From NCBI GenBank assembly GCA_030426705.1, contig JAUHXW010000053.1, forward strand, positions 1-12,977: a stretch of DNA of 12,977 nt, read 5' to 3'. The stretch's first letter is position 1, and each line of letters opens with the position of its first letter. The stretch comes from Gammaproteobacteria bacterium (GTDB lineage Bacteria > Pseudomonadota > Gammaproteobacteria > Xanthomonadales > Marinicellaceae). The position numbers and the translations under genes are program-made. The notes below the pieces were generated by a model that saw only the letters and a list, made by a program, of their open reading frames with translations, did no database searches and was not told where the DNA came from. Of the stretch, positions 1-7,153 are shown one piece after another.

Positions 1-86
1 CAAAAAAATATCTTTTATAACAATAAGATACACAGTTTTTCAATAAGTTATTCAATACTAAAATTACTATTTTTATATATAATACT
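1..86 (+). promoter_or_regulatory. AT-rich dnaN upstream region
   Basis: This very AT-rich stretch precedes dnaN, where dnaA would normally lie further upstream. There is no recognisable Shine-Dalgarno sequence before the dnaN ATG. Two weak DnaA-box-like words are visible: AGATACACA at 26-34 and TTATTCAAT at 48-56, each 7 of 9 matches to TTATNCACA. They are too weak to call an origin. A promoter probably lies here or further upstream, but no -35/-10 pair is convincing. Confidence 0.35.
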
Positions 87-1187
87 ATGTTATTTAATAT
101 CCAAAGAGAAACACTCTTAGCACCCTTGAATCAAATCTGTGGTGTGGTAGAAAAAAAAGGAACATTACCAGTACTCAGTAATGTTTTACTCAAGTTAGAT
201 GGAGATACGTTATTGCTGACCACCAGTGATCTTGATGTAGAAATGCGCTCAGAATGTGTAGTTGATGCCCAATCTGTTGGAGAAGTCACAGTTCCAGCTC
301 ACAAGTTTTTGGATATTTGTAAGGCTTTACCTGATGGTTCCATACTGACCTTTTCTTATGATTCAGGTCAATGCCTGATAACCTCAGGAGACAGTCGTTT
401 TAGTTTAAGTACACTGCCTGCTCAAGAATTTCCATTGATAGATGACATGGAGTCTTATCAACCAGTAGCCATCAGTTCCCATGATTTACAACGCATGTTA
501 AAACAAACCGTATTTTGCATGGCTGTTCAAGATGTCAGGTATTTCCTCAATGGATTATTGTTTGAAGTCTTGAATAATAAATTGCGTTGTGTCTCAGCCG
601 ATGGCCATCGACTGGCCTTATCTGAATGTGATTATATCAATGAAAGTGGTTTAAACAAGCAAGTGTTGATTCCAAGAAAAGGTGTTCTTGAACTACAAAA
701 AATGGTTAAAGATCTGGACCAGGAAATTACCATCAATATAGGTAGAAACCATGTCAAAATTGAAGTTGAAGGTGTTAGCATGACTTCAAAGCTCATTGAT
801 GGTAAATTTCCAGACTATGAATCAGTGATTCCTTTGAACATGGAAAACAATTTTATTGCTGATCGTGAAGAATTGCGCAATGCGCTACAAAGGGTTGCTA
901 TTTTATCCAATGAACAATATAAAGGAGTGAAGTTTAAAATCACCCCGAACCGCCTGGAAATTATTGGTCATAATCCTGACCAGGAACAAGCGGAAGATGT
1001 GATTGCAGTTCAAACTGATATCGAAAGTATTGAAACAGCTTTTAATGTGAATTACATTTTGGATGCCACTCAAGCCATCAATGAAAAAGAAATCCAATTC
1101 AGCTTTAAGGAAGCCTTGTCCAGTTGTTTGATTAAACATCCTGAGCGGTTAGATTGTCGATTGGTGGTCATGCCTTTGAGGATCTAG
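87..1187 (+). CDS. dnaN: DNA polymerase III beta subunit (sliding clamp)
   Basis: The product is the ring-shaped processivity clamp that tethers DNA polymerase III and other clamp-binding enzymes to DNA. At 366 residues it is the same length as the E. coli protein. It opens with a typical clamp start (MLFNIQRETLL), carries the conserved early segment PVLSNVLLKL, and ends with the family hallmark VVMPLRI, whose hydrophobic C-terminal residues line the protein-binding cleft. The three repeated clamp domains fill the length without gaps. It starts at ATG with no obvious ribosome-binding site. recF begins 6 bp after its stop, so the two are almost certainly co-transcribed. The dnaN–recF–gyrB order is the conserved origin-proximal arrangement. 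Identification is secure. Confidence 0.97.
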   Translation: MLFNIQRETLLAPLNQICGVVEKKGTLPVLSNVLLKLDGDTLLLTTSDLDVEMRSECVVDAQSVGEVTVPAHKFLDICKALPDGSILTFSYDSGQCLITSGDSRFSLSTLPAQEFPLIDDMESYQPVAISSHDLQRMLKQTVFCMAVQDVRYFLNGLLFEVLNNKLRCVSADGHRLALSECDYINESGLNKQVLIPRKGVLELQKMVKDLDQEITINIGRNHVKIEVEGVSMTSKLIDGKFPDYESVIPLNMENNFIADREELRNALQRVAILSNEQYKGVKFKITPNRLEIIGHNPDQEQAEDVIAVQTDIESIETAFNVNYILDATQAINEKEIQFSFKEALSSCLIKHPERLDCRLVVMPLRI

Positions 1188-1193
1188 TTTTTT

Positions 1194-2279
1194 GTGTTTT
1201 TAAAACAAATAAAAATCAACGGATTTCGTTGTTACCAATCCGTTGATTTAACCTTTGATAAAAAAAACAATATTTTTTTTGGTGCCAACGGTTCTGGTAA
1301 AACATCCATCTTAGAAGCCATTTATTACCTTTCAACAGGTAAATCATTTCGCAGTAACAAAAACAAAATACTGGTCAACAATCAACAAAGCAGCTTCACT
1401 TTGTACAGTCAATTCTCGGAGCCAGCAGGAAACCTGCAATCATTGGGTGTCAGTTTTGATAAAACTAAAGGCCAAAAAAAAATCAAACTCAATCAAAGCA
1501 TTATCCAAAACCAGTCTCAAATAGCCCATATTTTGCCTGTGGTATCTATTGATCCTGAATCTTATCTTTTTATTGATAAACCTCCACAATATCGAAGGTC
1601 CTTTTTGGATTGGTTGGTGTTTCACGTGAAACACGACTATTTGCAAGTTTGGACACAAACCATGAGATGCCACAAACAACTCAATGCTTTATATAAATCT
1701 CAAAACATTCAAGGAGTGGCAGAGTGGGAAGCCCAATACATCAACCATGCCAATCATTTAAACCAATTACGCCAAGAGATTTTTAAAAATTTAAAAACAC
1801 TCGTTTTGAATAAAATTTCTCAATTTATCCCCGAAATTGATGACATTGATTTGTATTATTTTCAAGGTTGGTCTAAGGATTACAGTTTGCAATCACAATT
1901 AGAAAAAGACAAAGAAAAGAATTTTAATTACGGTAGTCTGTATTCAGGTGTGCATAAAATGGACATCAAATGTAAAGTGAATCAAAACCAGGCACAGGAT
2001 GTGTTGTCCCGTGGTCAGAAAAAAATCATTTCTATCATTTTTAATTTGTGCTTTATAGAGATGCTGACTGAAGCCACAGGTTTAGATCCTGTTGTCTGCC
2101 TGGATGATTTAGATGCGGAACTTGATCTCCATAAAACCCATTTATTGTGTGATTTTATCAATCAATCTAAAAATCAAATTTTTCTCACTACTGTCGATTT
2201 AGACAAAGTCACATCATTGCTGAGTGATGTGGGTGTGTTTCACGTGAAACAAGCTACAATCTCTCCATACACGAGCTGA
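1194..2279 (+). CDS. recF: DNA replication and repair protein RecF
   Basis: RecF is an SMC-like ATPase that, with RecO and RecR, loads RecA at single-strand gaps. The 361-residue protein has a Walker A motif (GANGSGKT, residues 30-37), an ABC-type signature around LSRGQKK (residues 271-277) and a Walker B stretch VVCLDDLDAELD (300-311). The start is GTG at 1194, chosen because the first residues (MFLKQIKINGFR) match the usual RecF N-terminus and a GAGGA ribosome-binding site sits at 1178-1182 within the end of dnaN. E. coli RecF is 357 residues, so the gene is full length. Two perfect parS palindromes lie inside it, both in the same codon phase and encoding VFHVK at residues 142-146 and 348-352. 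The first lies in the DWGVFHVEH-like segment usual in gammaproteobacterial RecF. Confidence 0.96.
   Translation: MFLKQIKINGFRCYQSVDLTFDKKNNIFFGANGSGKTSILEAIYYLSTGKSFRSNKNKILVNNQQSSFTLYSQFSEPAGNLQSLGVSFDKTKGQKKIKLNQSIIQNQSQIAHILPVVSIDPESYLFIDKPPQYRRSFLDWLVFHVKHDYLQVWTQTMRCHKQLNALYKSQNIQGVAEWEAQYINHANHLNQLRQEIFKNLKTLVLNKISQFIPEIDDIDLYYFQGWSKDYSLQSQLEKDKEKNFNYGSLYSGVHKMDIKCKVNQNQAQDVLSRGQKKIISIIFNLCFIEMLTEATGLDPVVCLDDLDAELDLHKTHLLCDFINQSKNQIFLTTVDLDKVTSLLSDVGVFHVKQATISPYTS
1618..1633. promoter_or_regulatory. parS site 1 (ParB/Spo0J binding palindrome) inside recF
   Basis: The sequence TGTTTCACGTGAAACA is a perfect 16-bp palindrome and matches the widely conserved parS consensus TGTTNCACGTGAAACA. 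Origin-proximal parS sites are where ParB nucleates and spreads to segregate chromosome origins and load SMC/MukB-type condensins. Here it is written into codons for RecF residues 142-147. ParA/ParB are not in this window. Confidence 0.9.
2236..2251. promoter_or_regulatory. parS site 2 (ParB/Spo0J binding palindrome) near the recF 3' end
   Basis: This is a second copy of the same perfect 16-bp palindrome TGTTTCACGTGAAACA, 618 bp from the first and in the same codon phase. It encodes part of VFHVKQ at RecF residues 348-353. Two exact copies of a 16-bp word in one gene are very unlikely by chance, and both match the known parS consensus. Confidence 0.9.
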
Positions 2280-2322
2280 TTCTTCATCTTTAAACATCTT
2301 TGAATCAAACCCTAAAGGGTGT

Positions 2323-2350
2323 TTGTTGAGTCAAGAAAACTGGTATAATG
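2323..2350 (+). promoter_or_regulatory. Promoter of gyrB (extended -10)
   Basis: A perfect TATAAT lies at 2345-2350, preceded by TG one base upstream (TGGTATAAT), which makes an extended -10 element. The -35 is weak: TTTGTT at 2323-2328 with a 16-bp spacer is the best candidate. Transcription would start near 2357, leaving a leader of about 24 bases before the gyrB ATG. gyrB promoters are often supercoiling-sensitive, but nothing in the sequence proves that here. Confidence 0.65.
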
Positions 2351-2380
2351 TGTTGTTTTATTTTGGATTGAAAAGCTCTT

Positions 2381-4762
2381 ATGAGTGAGAATTACGATTC
2401 TTCGAATATCAAGGTTTTGAAGGGACTGGATGCGGTCAGAAAGCGTCCAGGGATGTACATTGGCGATACCGATGATGGCACTGGTTTGCATCATATGGTG
2501 TTTGAGGTGGTTGATAACTCCATCGATGAAGCTTTGGCTGGTCATTGTGATACCATTAATGTCAGCATCAATGCCGATGGTAGCGTAACAGTTTCAGACA
2601 ACGGTCGTGGTATTCCAACTGACCAACATGAAGAAGGTAAATCTGCAGCAGAAGTCATTATGACGGTTCTACATGCGGGTGGTAAGTTTGACGACAATTC
2701 ATACAAAGTTTCTGGTGGTCTGCACGGAGTAGGTGTATCAGTGGTGAATGCGTTGAGTATTGAGTTGGATTTGGAAATCCACCGCAATGGTAACATTTAC
2801 CAGCAGTCCTATAAAATGGGAGAACCACAGAGTGACCTTGAAGTGGTAGGGAGTACAGACCGCACCGGGACATCAGTCAGATTTTTACCATCTGTTGAAA
2901 TTTTTTCTGACGTTGAATTTCATTTTGATATTTTGGCGAAGCGCTTAAGAGAACTTTCTTTTTTGAATTCTGGGGTGCGTATTGAACTCAGGGATGAGAG
3001 AACTGACGAAGAAAAAATCTTTGAATATGAAGGTGGTATCGCTTCTTTTGTTCATTACCTGGCTGAAAGAAAAACCCCTTTACATGAAACGGTGGTGCAC
3101 TTCACCCATGAACAAGATGATGGTACTGCCGTCGAAGTGGCCATGCAATGGACGGATTCATACCGTGAATCAGTGTTCTGTTTTACCAATAACATCCCAC
3201 AAAAAGATGGTGGTACGCATCTGGCTGGTTTCAGAGGCGCATTAACCCGCACCATCAATAACTTCATCAATCAAAATTCCAAGAAGAAAGTTGCCATGAC
3301 TGGCGATGATTGTCGAGAGGGTTTAATTGCAGTGATTTCAGTTAAATCACCTGACCCCAAGTTCTCATCACAAACCAAAGACAAGCTGGTTTCGTCAGAA
3401 ATTAAAGGAGTGGTTGAAAGTACGGTTGGTGAACATTTATCTGACTTTTTGTTGGAAAATCCTCAAGAAGCAAAAATACTGACCGAAAAAGTGATGGATG
3501 CTTCCAGGGCCCGTGAAGCAGCGCGCAAAGCTCGTGAGATGACGCGGCGTAAAGATGCTTTGGATATAGCAGGTTTGCCTGGAAAATTGGCAGACTGTCA
3601 GGAAAAAGATCCAACCTTGTCTGAAATTTTCCTGGTAGAGGGTGATTCAGCGGGTGGTTCAGCCAAACAAGGGCGAAACCGTAAAAATCAAGCCATATTG
3701 CCACTGAAAGGTAAAATCCTCAATGTAGAAAAGGCCAGATTTGACAAGATGCTTTCATCTGCAGAAGTAGGTACTTTAATTACTGCGTTGGGTTGTGGTA
3801 TTGGACAACATGATTTTGATCCAGATAAATTGAGGTACCACAAAATTATCATCATGACGGATGCGGATGTGGATGGTTCACATATCAGAACATTGCTTTT
3901 GACTTTCCTGTATCGTCAGATGCCAGAGTTGATTGAAAGAGGTCACATTTATATTGGCCAACCACCTTTGTATAAAGTCAAAAAAGGTAAACAGGAAACC
4001 TATTTGAAAGATGATGAAGAAATGCACGAGTATTTGTTAAACCGTTCATTGGATGATGTGGAATTGAAATACCAGGATGATTTACCTCCGATGACAGGTG
4101 ATGTTTTGTATCGCCTGATCAAGCAACAAGTGCATGTGAAATCAGTGATTGAAAAACTGAGTTTGGTTTATGATCAAAAAGTGATTAATCAATTGTTATC
4201 ACTGCCAAAAATCAATCCAGCGCAGCAAGCCGTTTCTACAGAATGGATTAACCAGGCTGAAGCCATCATGAACCAGGACAATCGGTTGGGTGTCAGTTGG
4301 CAAGTGTATTATCAGGATGATATTGAATCATTGGTGTTTGAGAAAAATGGCAATGGTTTGATAGAGAAAACCACTTTGTCAAAAATGTTCTTCCAATCCA
4401 ATGACTACCAACAAATGATGGAAGTTGCTGAACAAAATCTTGATTTATTGCAAGGTGATTCGGTCTTGAAAAAAGGCGAAAAATCCATACAAATCAATAG
4501 TATATCAGAGGTTTTGGAATACTTACTGAGTGTCGCCAAAAAAGGCTTAACCATCAGTCGATTTAAAGGTTTGGGTGAAATGAATCCTGAACAATTGTGG
4601 GAAACCACCATGAATCCGGAAAGCAGAAGATTGTTGCAAGTAACCATTGAAGATGCGGTTTCAGCGGACAATGTATTCTCAACCTTGATGGGTGATGTGG
4701 TTGAACCAAGAAGACAATTTATTGAAGAAAACGCATTGAATGCCAGTAATTTGGATGTATAA
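2381..4762 (+). CDS. gyrB: DNA gyrase subunit B
   Basis: This is the ATPase and TOPRIM subunit of DNA gyrase, which with GyrA introduces negative supercoils. It has 793 residues (E. coli 804). The GHKL ATPase domain is at the N-terminus: VRKRPGMYIG (19-28), catalytic Glu42 and Asn46 in FEVVDNSIDEA, and the GLHGVGVS lid motif. The TOPRIM domain has EGDSAGG (Glu420) and the metal-binding DADVDG (Asp494, 496, 498). The tail has the conserved RFKGLGEMNPEQLWETTMNP segment. The length between TOPRIM and this tail fits the gammaproteobacterial form with the extra inserted domain. It has its own promoter in the 101-bp gap after recF. Only one base separates its stop from the ATG of the next gene, so they form one transcription unit. 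Confidence 0.97.
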   Translation: MSENYDSSNIKVLKGLDAVRKRPGMYIGDTDDGTGLHHMVFEVVDNSIDEALAGHCDTINVSINADGSVTVSDNGRGIPTDQHEEGKSAAEVIMTVLHAGGKFDDNSYKVSGGLHGVGVSVVNALSIELDLEIHRNGNIYQQSYKMGEPQSDLEVVGSTDRTGTSVRFLPSVEIFSDVEFHFDILAKRLRELSFLNSGVRIELRDERTDEEKIFEYEGGIASFVHYLAERKTPLHETVVHFTHEQDDGTAVEVAMQWTDSYRESVFCFTNNIPQKDGGTHLAGFRGALTRTINNFINQNSKKKVAMTGDDCREGLIAVISVKSPDPKFSSQTKDKLVSSEIKGVVESTVGEHLSDFLLENPQEAKILTEKVMDASRAREAARKAREMTRRKDALDIAGLPGKLADCQEKDPTLSEIFLVEGDSAGGSAKQGRNRKNQAILPLKGKILNVEKARFDKMLSSAEVGTLITALGCGIGQHDFDPDKLRYHKIIIMTDADVDGSHIRTLLLTFLYRQMPELIERGHIYIGQPPLYKVKKGKQETYLKDDEEMHEYLLNRSLDDVELKYQDDLPPMTGDVLYRLIKQQVHVKSVIEKLSLVYDQKVINQLLSLPKINPAQQAVSTEWINQAEAIMNQDNRLGVSWQVYYQDDIESLVFEKNGNGLIEKTTLSKMFFQSNDYQQMMEVAEQNLDLLQGDSVLKKGEKSIQINSISEVLEYLLSVAKKGLTISRFKGLGEMNPEQLWETTMNPESRRLLQVTIEDAVSADNVFSTLMGDVVEPRRQFIEENALNASNLDV

Positions 4763-4763
4763 A

Positions 4764-5672
4764 ATGACTGACCAAACAACACAAAGAATAGAACAAATGC
4801 TGGATGAAAACCCTGTATTTTTGTTCATGAAAGGCACCCCACAAACTCCGATGTGTGGATTCTCGTCCAACACTGTAAAGATTTTGAAAGATGTTTTGGG
4901 TGATGGGTTTGCTTCCTTTAATGTGCTGGAAGATCCCGAAATTCGTGAAGGCATCAAGGTTTATGGTCAATGGCCAACCATACCACAACTGTATGTAAAC
5001 AAAGAGTTGATTGGTGGTAATGACATTGTGACTGAAATGTTCAATACCGGAGAGTTACATGAATTGTTGAACTTGCAGCAACCCGATCGAACACCACCGA
5101 CCATCAGCATCACAGATGAAGCCTTGAATCACATCAAAGAAGGTTTGCAGGACATGGGTGATCACCAGTTGTTTCTTTCAATTGATGATGAATTCAACAC
5201 CCGTTTCAGCTTGGAAATGCCCAAAGGTTATGAAATCATTGCTGATGTGGGTGATTTGAAAGTGTATATGGACATTGGTACAGCCAAAAGATCAGATGGC
5301 GTAGAAATCAGTTGGGTTGATGAATTACAAGGCTCAGGTTTACGCATCAAAAACCCCAATGAGCCACCAGCTGTACAGGATTTATCGGTGGCTGAATTAC
5401 AGGATTGGTTTGATACTGAGGTCGATAACCCACATGTTTTTGATGTACGTTCAGTAGAAAAAATAGCTGAAGGAACGGTTGAATATGCGATTAGACTGGA
5501 TAAGCAAGCCATTGAAAACATTGAAAAAATGGACAAGGAGACACCGTTGGTTTTTGTTTGCCAGGTGGGGCAATCATCCATGTCGGCAGCAGAGTTTTTC
5601 CGCAAAAAAGGCTTTACCAAAGTATTTAATCTCACCGGTGGATATAACGCTTGGCATGATGCCAACAGTTGA
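4764..5672 (+). CDS. Monothiol glutaredoxin (Grx4 type) fused to A-type-like and rhodanese domains
   Basis: This 302-residue protein has three parts. Residues 1-105 are a Grx4-type monothiol glutaredoxin with the CGFS active site (Cys31), WPTIPQLYVN and GGNDIV glutathione-binding segments; such proteins bind and transfer 2Fe-2S clusters. Residues 114-202 resemble the HesB/IscA A-type fold (ISITDEAL start, GSGLRIKNPN end) but contain no cysteine at all, so the part cannot ligate a cluster in the usual way. Residues 205-300 are a rhodanese domain with active loop CQVGQSS (Cys266) and the closing GGYNAW motif. I know similar fusions from Xanthomonadaceae-type genomes. The start at 4764 (ATG, one base after the gyrB stop) matches the glutaredoxin N-terminus; an upstream in-frame ATG at 4740 lies within gyrB. 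A role in iron-sulfur or persulfide handling is inferred from the domains. Confidence 0.88.
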   Translation: MTDQTTQRIEQMLDENPVFLFMKGTPQTPMCGFSSNTVKILKDVLGDGFASFNVLEDPEIREGIKVYGQWPTIPQLYVNKELIGGNDIVTEMFNTGELHELLNLQQPDRTPPTISITDEALNHIKEGLQDMGDHQLFLSIDDEFNTRFSLEMPKGYEIIADVGDLKVYMDIGTAKRSDGVEISWVDELQGSGLRIKNPNEPPAVQDLSVAELQDWFDTEVDNPHVFDVRSVEKIAEGTVEYAIRLDKQAIENIEKMDKETPLVFVCQVGQSSMSAAEFFRKKGFTKVFNLTGGYNAWHDANS

Positions 5673-6136
5673 TGTCAACGGAACAAAAAGCTGTGATCAA
5701 ATGGCGTCAATTTGTCATTTTGTTGATTGCAGCTTTGGCTTTTTGGTTTTATCCCGAAGGGTCATTCAAGGCTGATAAATCCACAGCAAACCCGGAAGTC
5801 AAAACAAACGCTGAAACAGCTTTTCAGCACCTGGTTAAACAACAAGCCAGTGGCTCCGTGGTTGAAGTTTCAGCCAGGGTTTATAAGACACTCAGTGATG
5901 ATTATGTTGGTGACAGACATTAACGCTTTCTGGTTGATATAGATGGCATTTCAGTGCTGGTGGCACATAATATTGATCTTGCTCCCAGGGTTCCGTTGAA
6001 GGTAGGTGATCAGCTTAGGATCAAAGGCAAATACGAATGGAATGACAAAGGCGGTGTGATTCACTGGACACACCATGATACACAAAAAAAGCATGAAGAT
6101 GGATGGATTTTACATCAGGGAAAAAAGTTTAAATAA
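5672..6136 (+). pseudogene. DUF3465-family membrane-anchored protein, interrupted by an in-frame TAA
   Basis: Reading from the ATG at 5672 (which shares its A with the preceding TGA stop) gives 83 codons, a TAA at 5921-5923, then 70 more open codons in the same frame to a TAA at 6134-6136. The second part has the DUF3465 signature: LVAHNIDLAPRVP, then GKYEWNDKGGVIHWTHHD and DGWILH. The first part has an uncleaved signal or membrane anchor (residues 13-27) and the upstream part of the domain ending GDRH. Relatives as I recall them read RHQRF here, so the TAA looks like a CAA (Gln) to TAA change, a single base. No frameshift is needed. Either the gene is a fresh pseudogene, the base is a sequencing error, or the stop is read through. 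Function of the family is unknown to me. It would be co-transcribed with the gyrB–glutaredoxin genes. Confidence 0.82.
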
Positions 6137-6149
6137 CGACTAAAAAAAC

Positions 6150-6178
6150 TTGCCTAATTATTTGATTTCCATTATCAT
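6150..6178 (+). promoter_or_regulatory. Promoter of tRNA-Lys with GC-rich discriminator
   Basis: A -35 TTGCCT (6150-6155) and a -10 TATCAT (6173-6178) are separated by exactly 17 bp. The bases right after the -10 are TGCGCACC, a GC-rich discriminator in otherwise AT-rich DNA. Such discriminators are typical of stable-RNA promoters that are shut down by ppGpp/DksA. Transcription would begin around 6185, about 38 bases upstream of the mature tRNA end. Confidence 0.65.
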
Positions 6179-6222
6179 TGCGCACCTCGAAACAATTCTG
6201 TTTCAATTCTGTTTATTCAAAT

Positions 6223-6298
6223 GGGTCGTTAGCTCAGTTGGTAGAGCAGTGGACTTTTAATCCATTGGTCATAGGTTCGAATCCTATACGACCCACCA
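6223..6298 (+). tRNA. tRNA-Lys (anticodon UUU)
   Basis: This is a 76-base tRNA with encoded 3' CCA. The acceptor stem pairs GGGTCGT (6223-6229) with ACGACCC (6288-6294), the discriminator is A, and CCA follows at 6296-6298. The D-arm AGCTCAGTTGGTAGAGC and the T-arm GGTTCGAATCC are canonical. The anticodon loop CTTTTAA (6254-6260) gives TTT at 6256-6258, reading lysine AAA/AAG. It is a single tRNA, not part of a cluster. Confidence 0.98.
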
Positions 6299-6533
6299 TA
6301 ATTTATCGATAAACACCTCTTTCTAAAAAAAATTAGGCTAAAAAAATTTAACGCCCATTGTTGGTTAATATTTAACCAAAAATAGATGGACATAAATATT
6401 TTAATGATATTGTAATAAAGTATTTAATTTCAATAACATAGATAATGTATTAAACAAGATTGTGAGTACTGAAAAGCCACTTGGTAAGCAGATAGTAAAC
6501 AATAAGGAAAAACTATAAAAACTGGAGCACAAA
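6299..6533. other. AT-rich intergenic region with a perfect short palindrome
   Basis: No gene is visible between the tRNA and the terminator. The region is strongly AT-rich. It contains a perfect inverted repeat with arms TTGGTTAA (6361-6368) and TTAACCAA (6372-6379) around a 3-bp centre, which could be a repressor operator or a small hairpin. It has no T-tract on either side, so it is not a standard terminator. Transcription of the tRNA must end somewhere here, but I see no clear signal for it. Confidence 0.4.
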
Positions 6534-6560
6534 AAAACCGCTACATTAAGCAGCGGTTTT
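6534..6560 (-). terminator. Rho-independent terminator of the xth–cytochrome b561–yceI operon
   Basis: The arms AAAACCGCT (6534-6542) and AGCGGTTTT (6552-6560) are perfect 9-bp inverted repeats around a 9-base loop. On the - strand the hairpin is followed by a run of seven T (complement of 6531-6537). It lies 20 bp past the yceI stop, the expected place for the end of that transcript. The T run on the + strand is shorter, so weaker termination in that direction is possible. Confidence 0.85.
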
Positions 6561-6580
6561 GATAAATAAAAATTTTAAGA

Positions 6581-7141
6581 TTATTGTTTGATGCCTTCAA
6601 CAGAAATGATTAATTCTACAGTTTGCCCTTCTGCCGCTTTTTTAATATTGAAATCGGTTAAGGTCAATTCTGTACTCGCTTCATAACCGCGTCTGAAACC
6701 ACCCCAAGGATCTTTACCACCACCGACAAAAGCAACATCCAATGAAATTTCTTTGGTAACGCCATTCAGGGTCAAATCACCGGTAACCGTGCCATGTCCA
6801 TTTTCTGTTTCGGTGAAAGATTTACTTTTGAACGTGGCTGTTGGGTTGATATCAACATTCAAGTAATCATCACTGCGTAAATGTTTATCGCGGGCAGTGT
6901 GGTTAGAATTGACGCTACCGGTTTGAACAGTCATTTCAATAGAAGATTTACTGGGGTCGGCTTCGTCATAAACAAATTGACCATCGAATTTATCGAAGCG
7001 TCCGTAAAGCCAACTGAAGCCGAGGTGTTTGATTTTAAATTGGACAAAAGCATGACTGCCTTTGGTATCAATTTGATAAGTGTCTGCAAAGCCAACAGCA
7101 GAAGTTAACAGAAAAAAAGTAATTGTGAGTAATTTTTGCAT
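6581..7141 (-). CDS. YceI-family periplasmic lipocalin-like protein
   Basis: This 186-residue protein has a clear Sec signal peptide (MQKLLTITFFLLTSAVGFA, cleavage expected after residue 19). The mature part has YceI family features: an N-terminal YQIDTKGSHAFVQFKIKHLGFSWLYGRF stretch, HLRSDDYLNVDINPTATFKS, and GDLTLNGVTKEISLDV. YceI proteins form a lipocalin-like beta barrel that binds long isoprenoid chains such as polyprenols or quinones in the periplasm. E. coli YceI is of similar length (191) and also sits next to a cytochrome b561 gene (yceJ). An AGGAGA ribosome-binding site at 7150-7155 overlaps the stop codon of the upstream cytochrome gene, pointing to coupled expression. A terminator follows downstream. 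Confidence 0.93.
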   Translation of the reverse strand: MQKLLTITFFLLTSAVGFADTYQIDTKGSHAFVQFKIKHLGFSWLYGRFDKFDGQFVYDEADPSKSSIEMTVQTGSVNSNHTARDKHLRSDDYLNVDINPTATFKSKSFTETENGHGTVTGDLTLNGVTKEISLDVAFVGGGKDPWGGFRRGYEASTELTLTDFNIKKAAEGQTVELIISVEGIKQ

Positions 7142-7153
7142 TTGAGGGTTCTC

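Noticed and set aside
26..56. DnaA-box-like words suggesting oriC
   Set aside because: Both are only 7 of 9 matches with mismatches in conserved positions, and there is no clustering in the 86 visible bases. The origin may be nearby but is not shown here.
78..83. Perfect TATAAT just before the dnaN ATG
   Set aside because: It ends only 3 bases before the start codon, so transcription would begin at or after the ATG, and no -35 lies at a suitable distance. In such AT-rich DNA it is probably chance.
2307..2326. Hairpin CAAACCC-TAAA-GGG-TGTTTG as a recF terminator
   Set aside because: The stem is broken by a 2-base bulge after 3 GC pairs and has no T-run, so it is unlikely to terminate transcription.
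3402..3704. Long antisense open frame within gyrB
   Set aside because: It is the shadow of a strongly conserved gyrB segment, has no ribosome-binding site, and its translation shows no recognisable features. The same applies to the other antisense frames in dnaN, recF, ruvA and ruvB.
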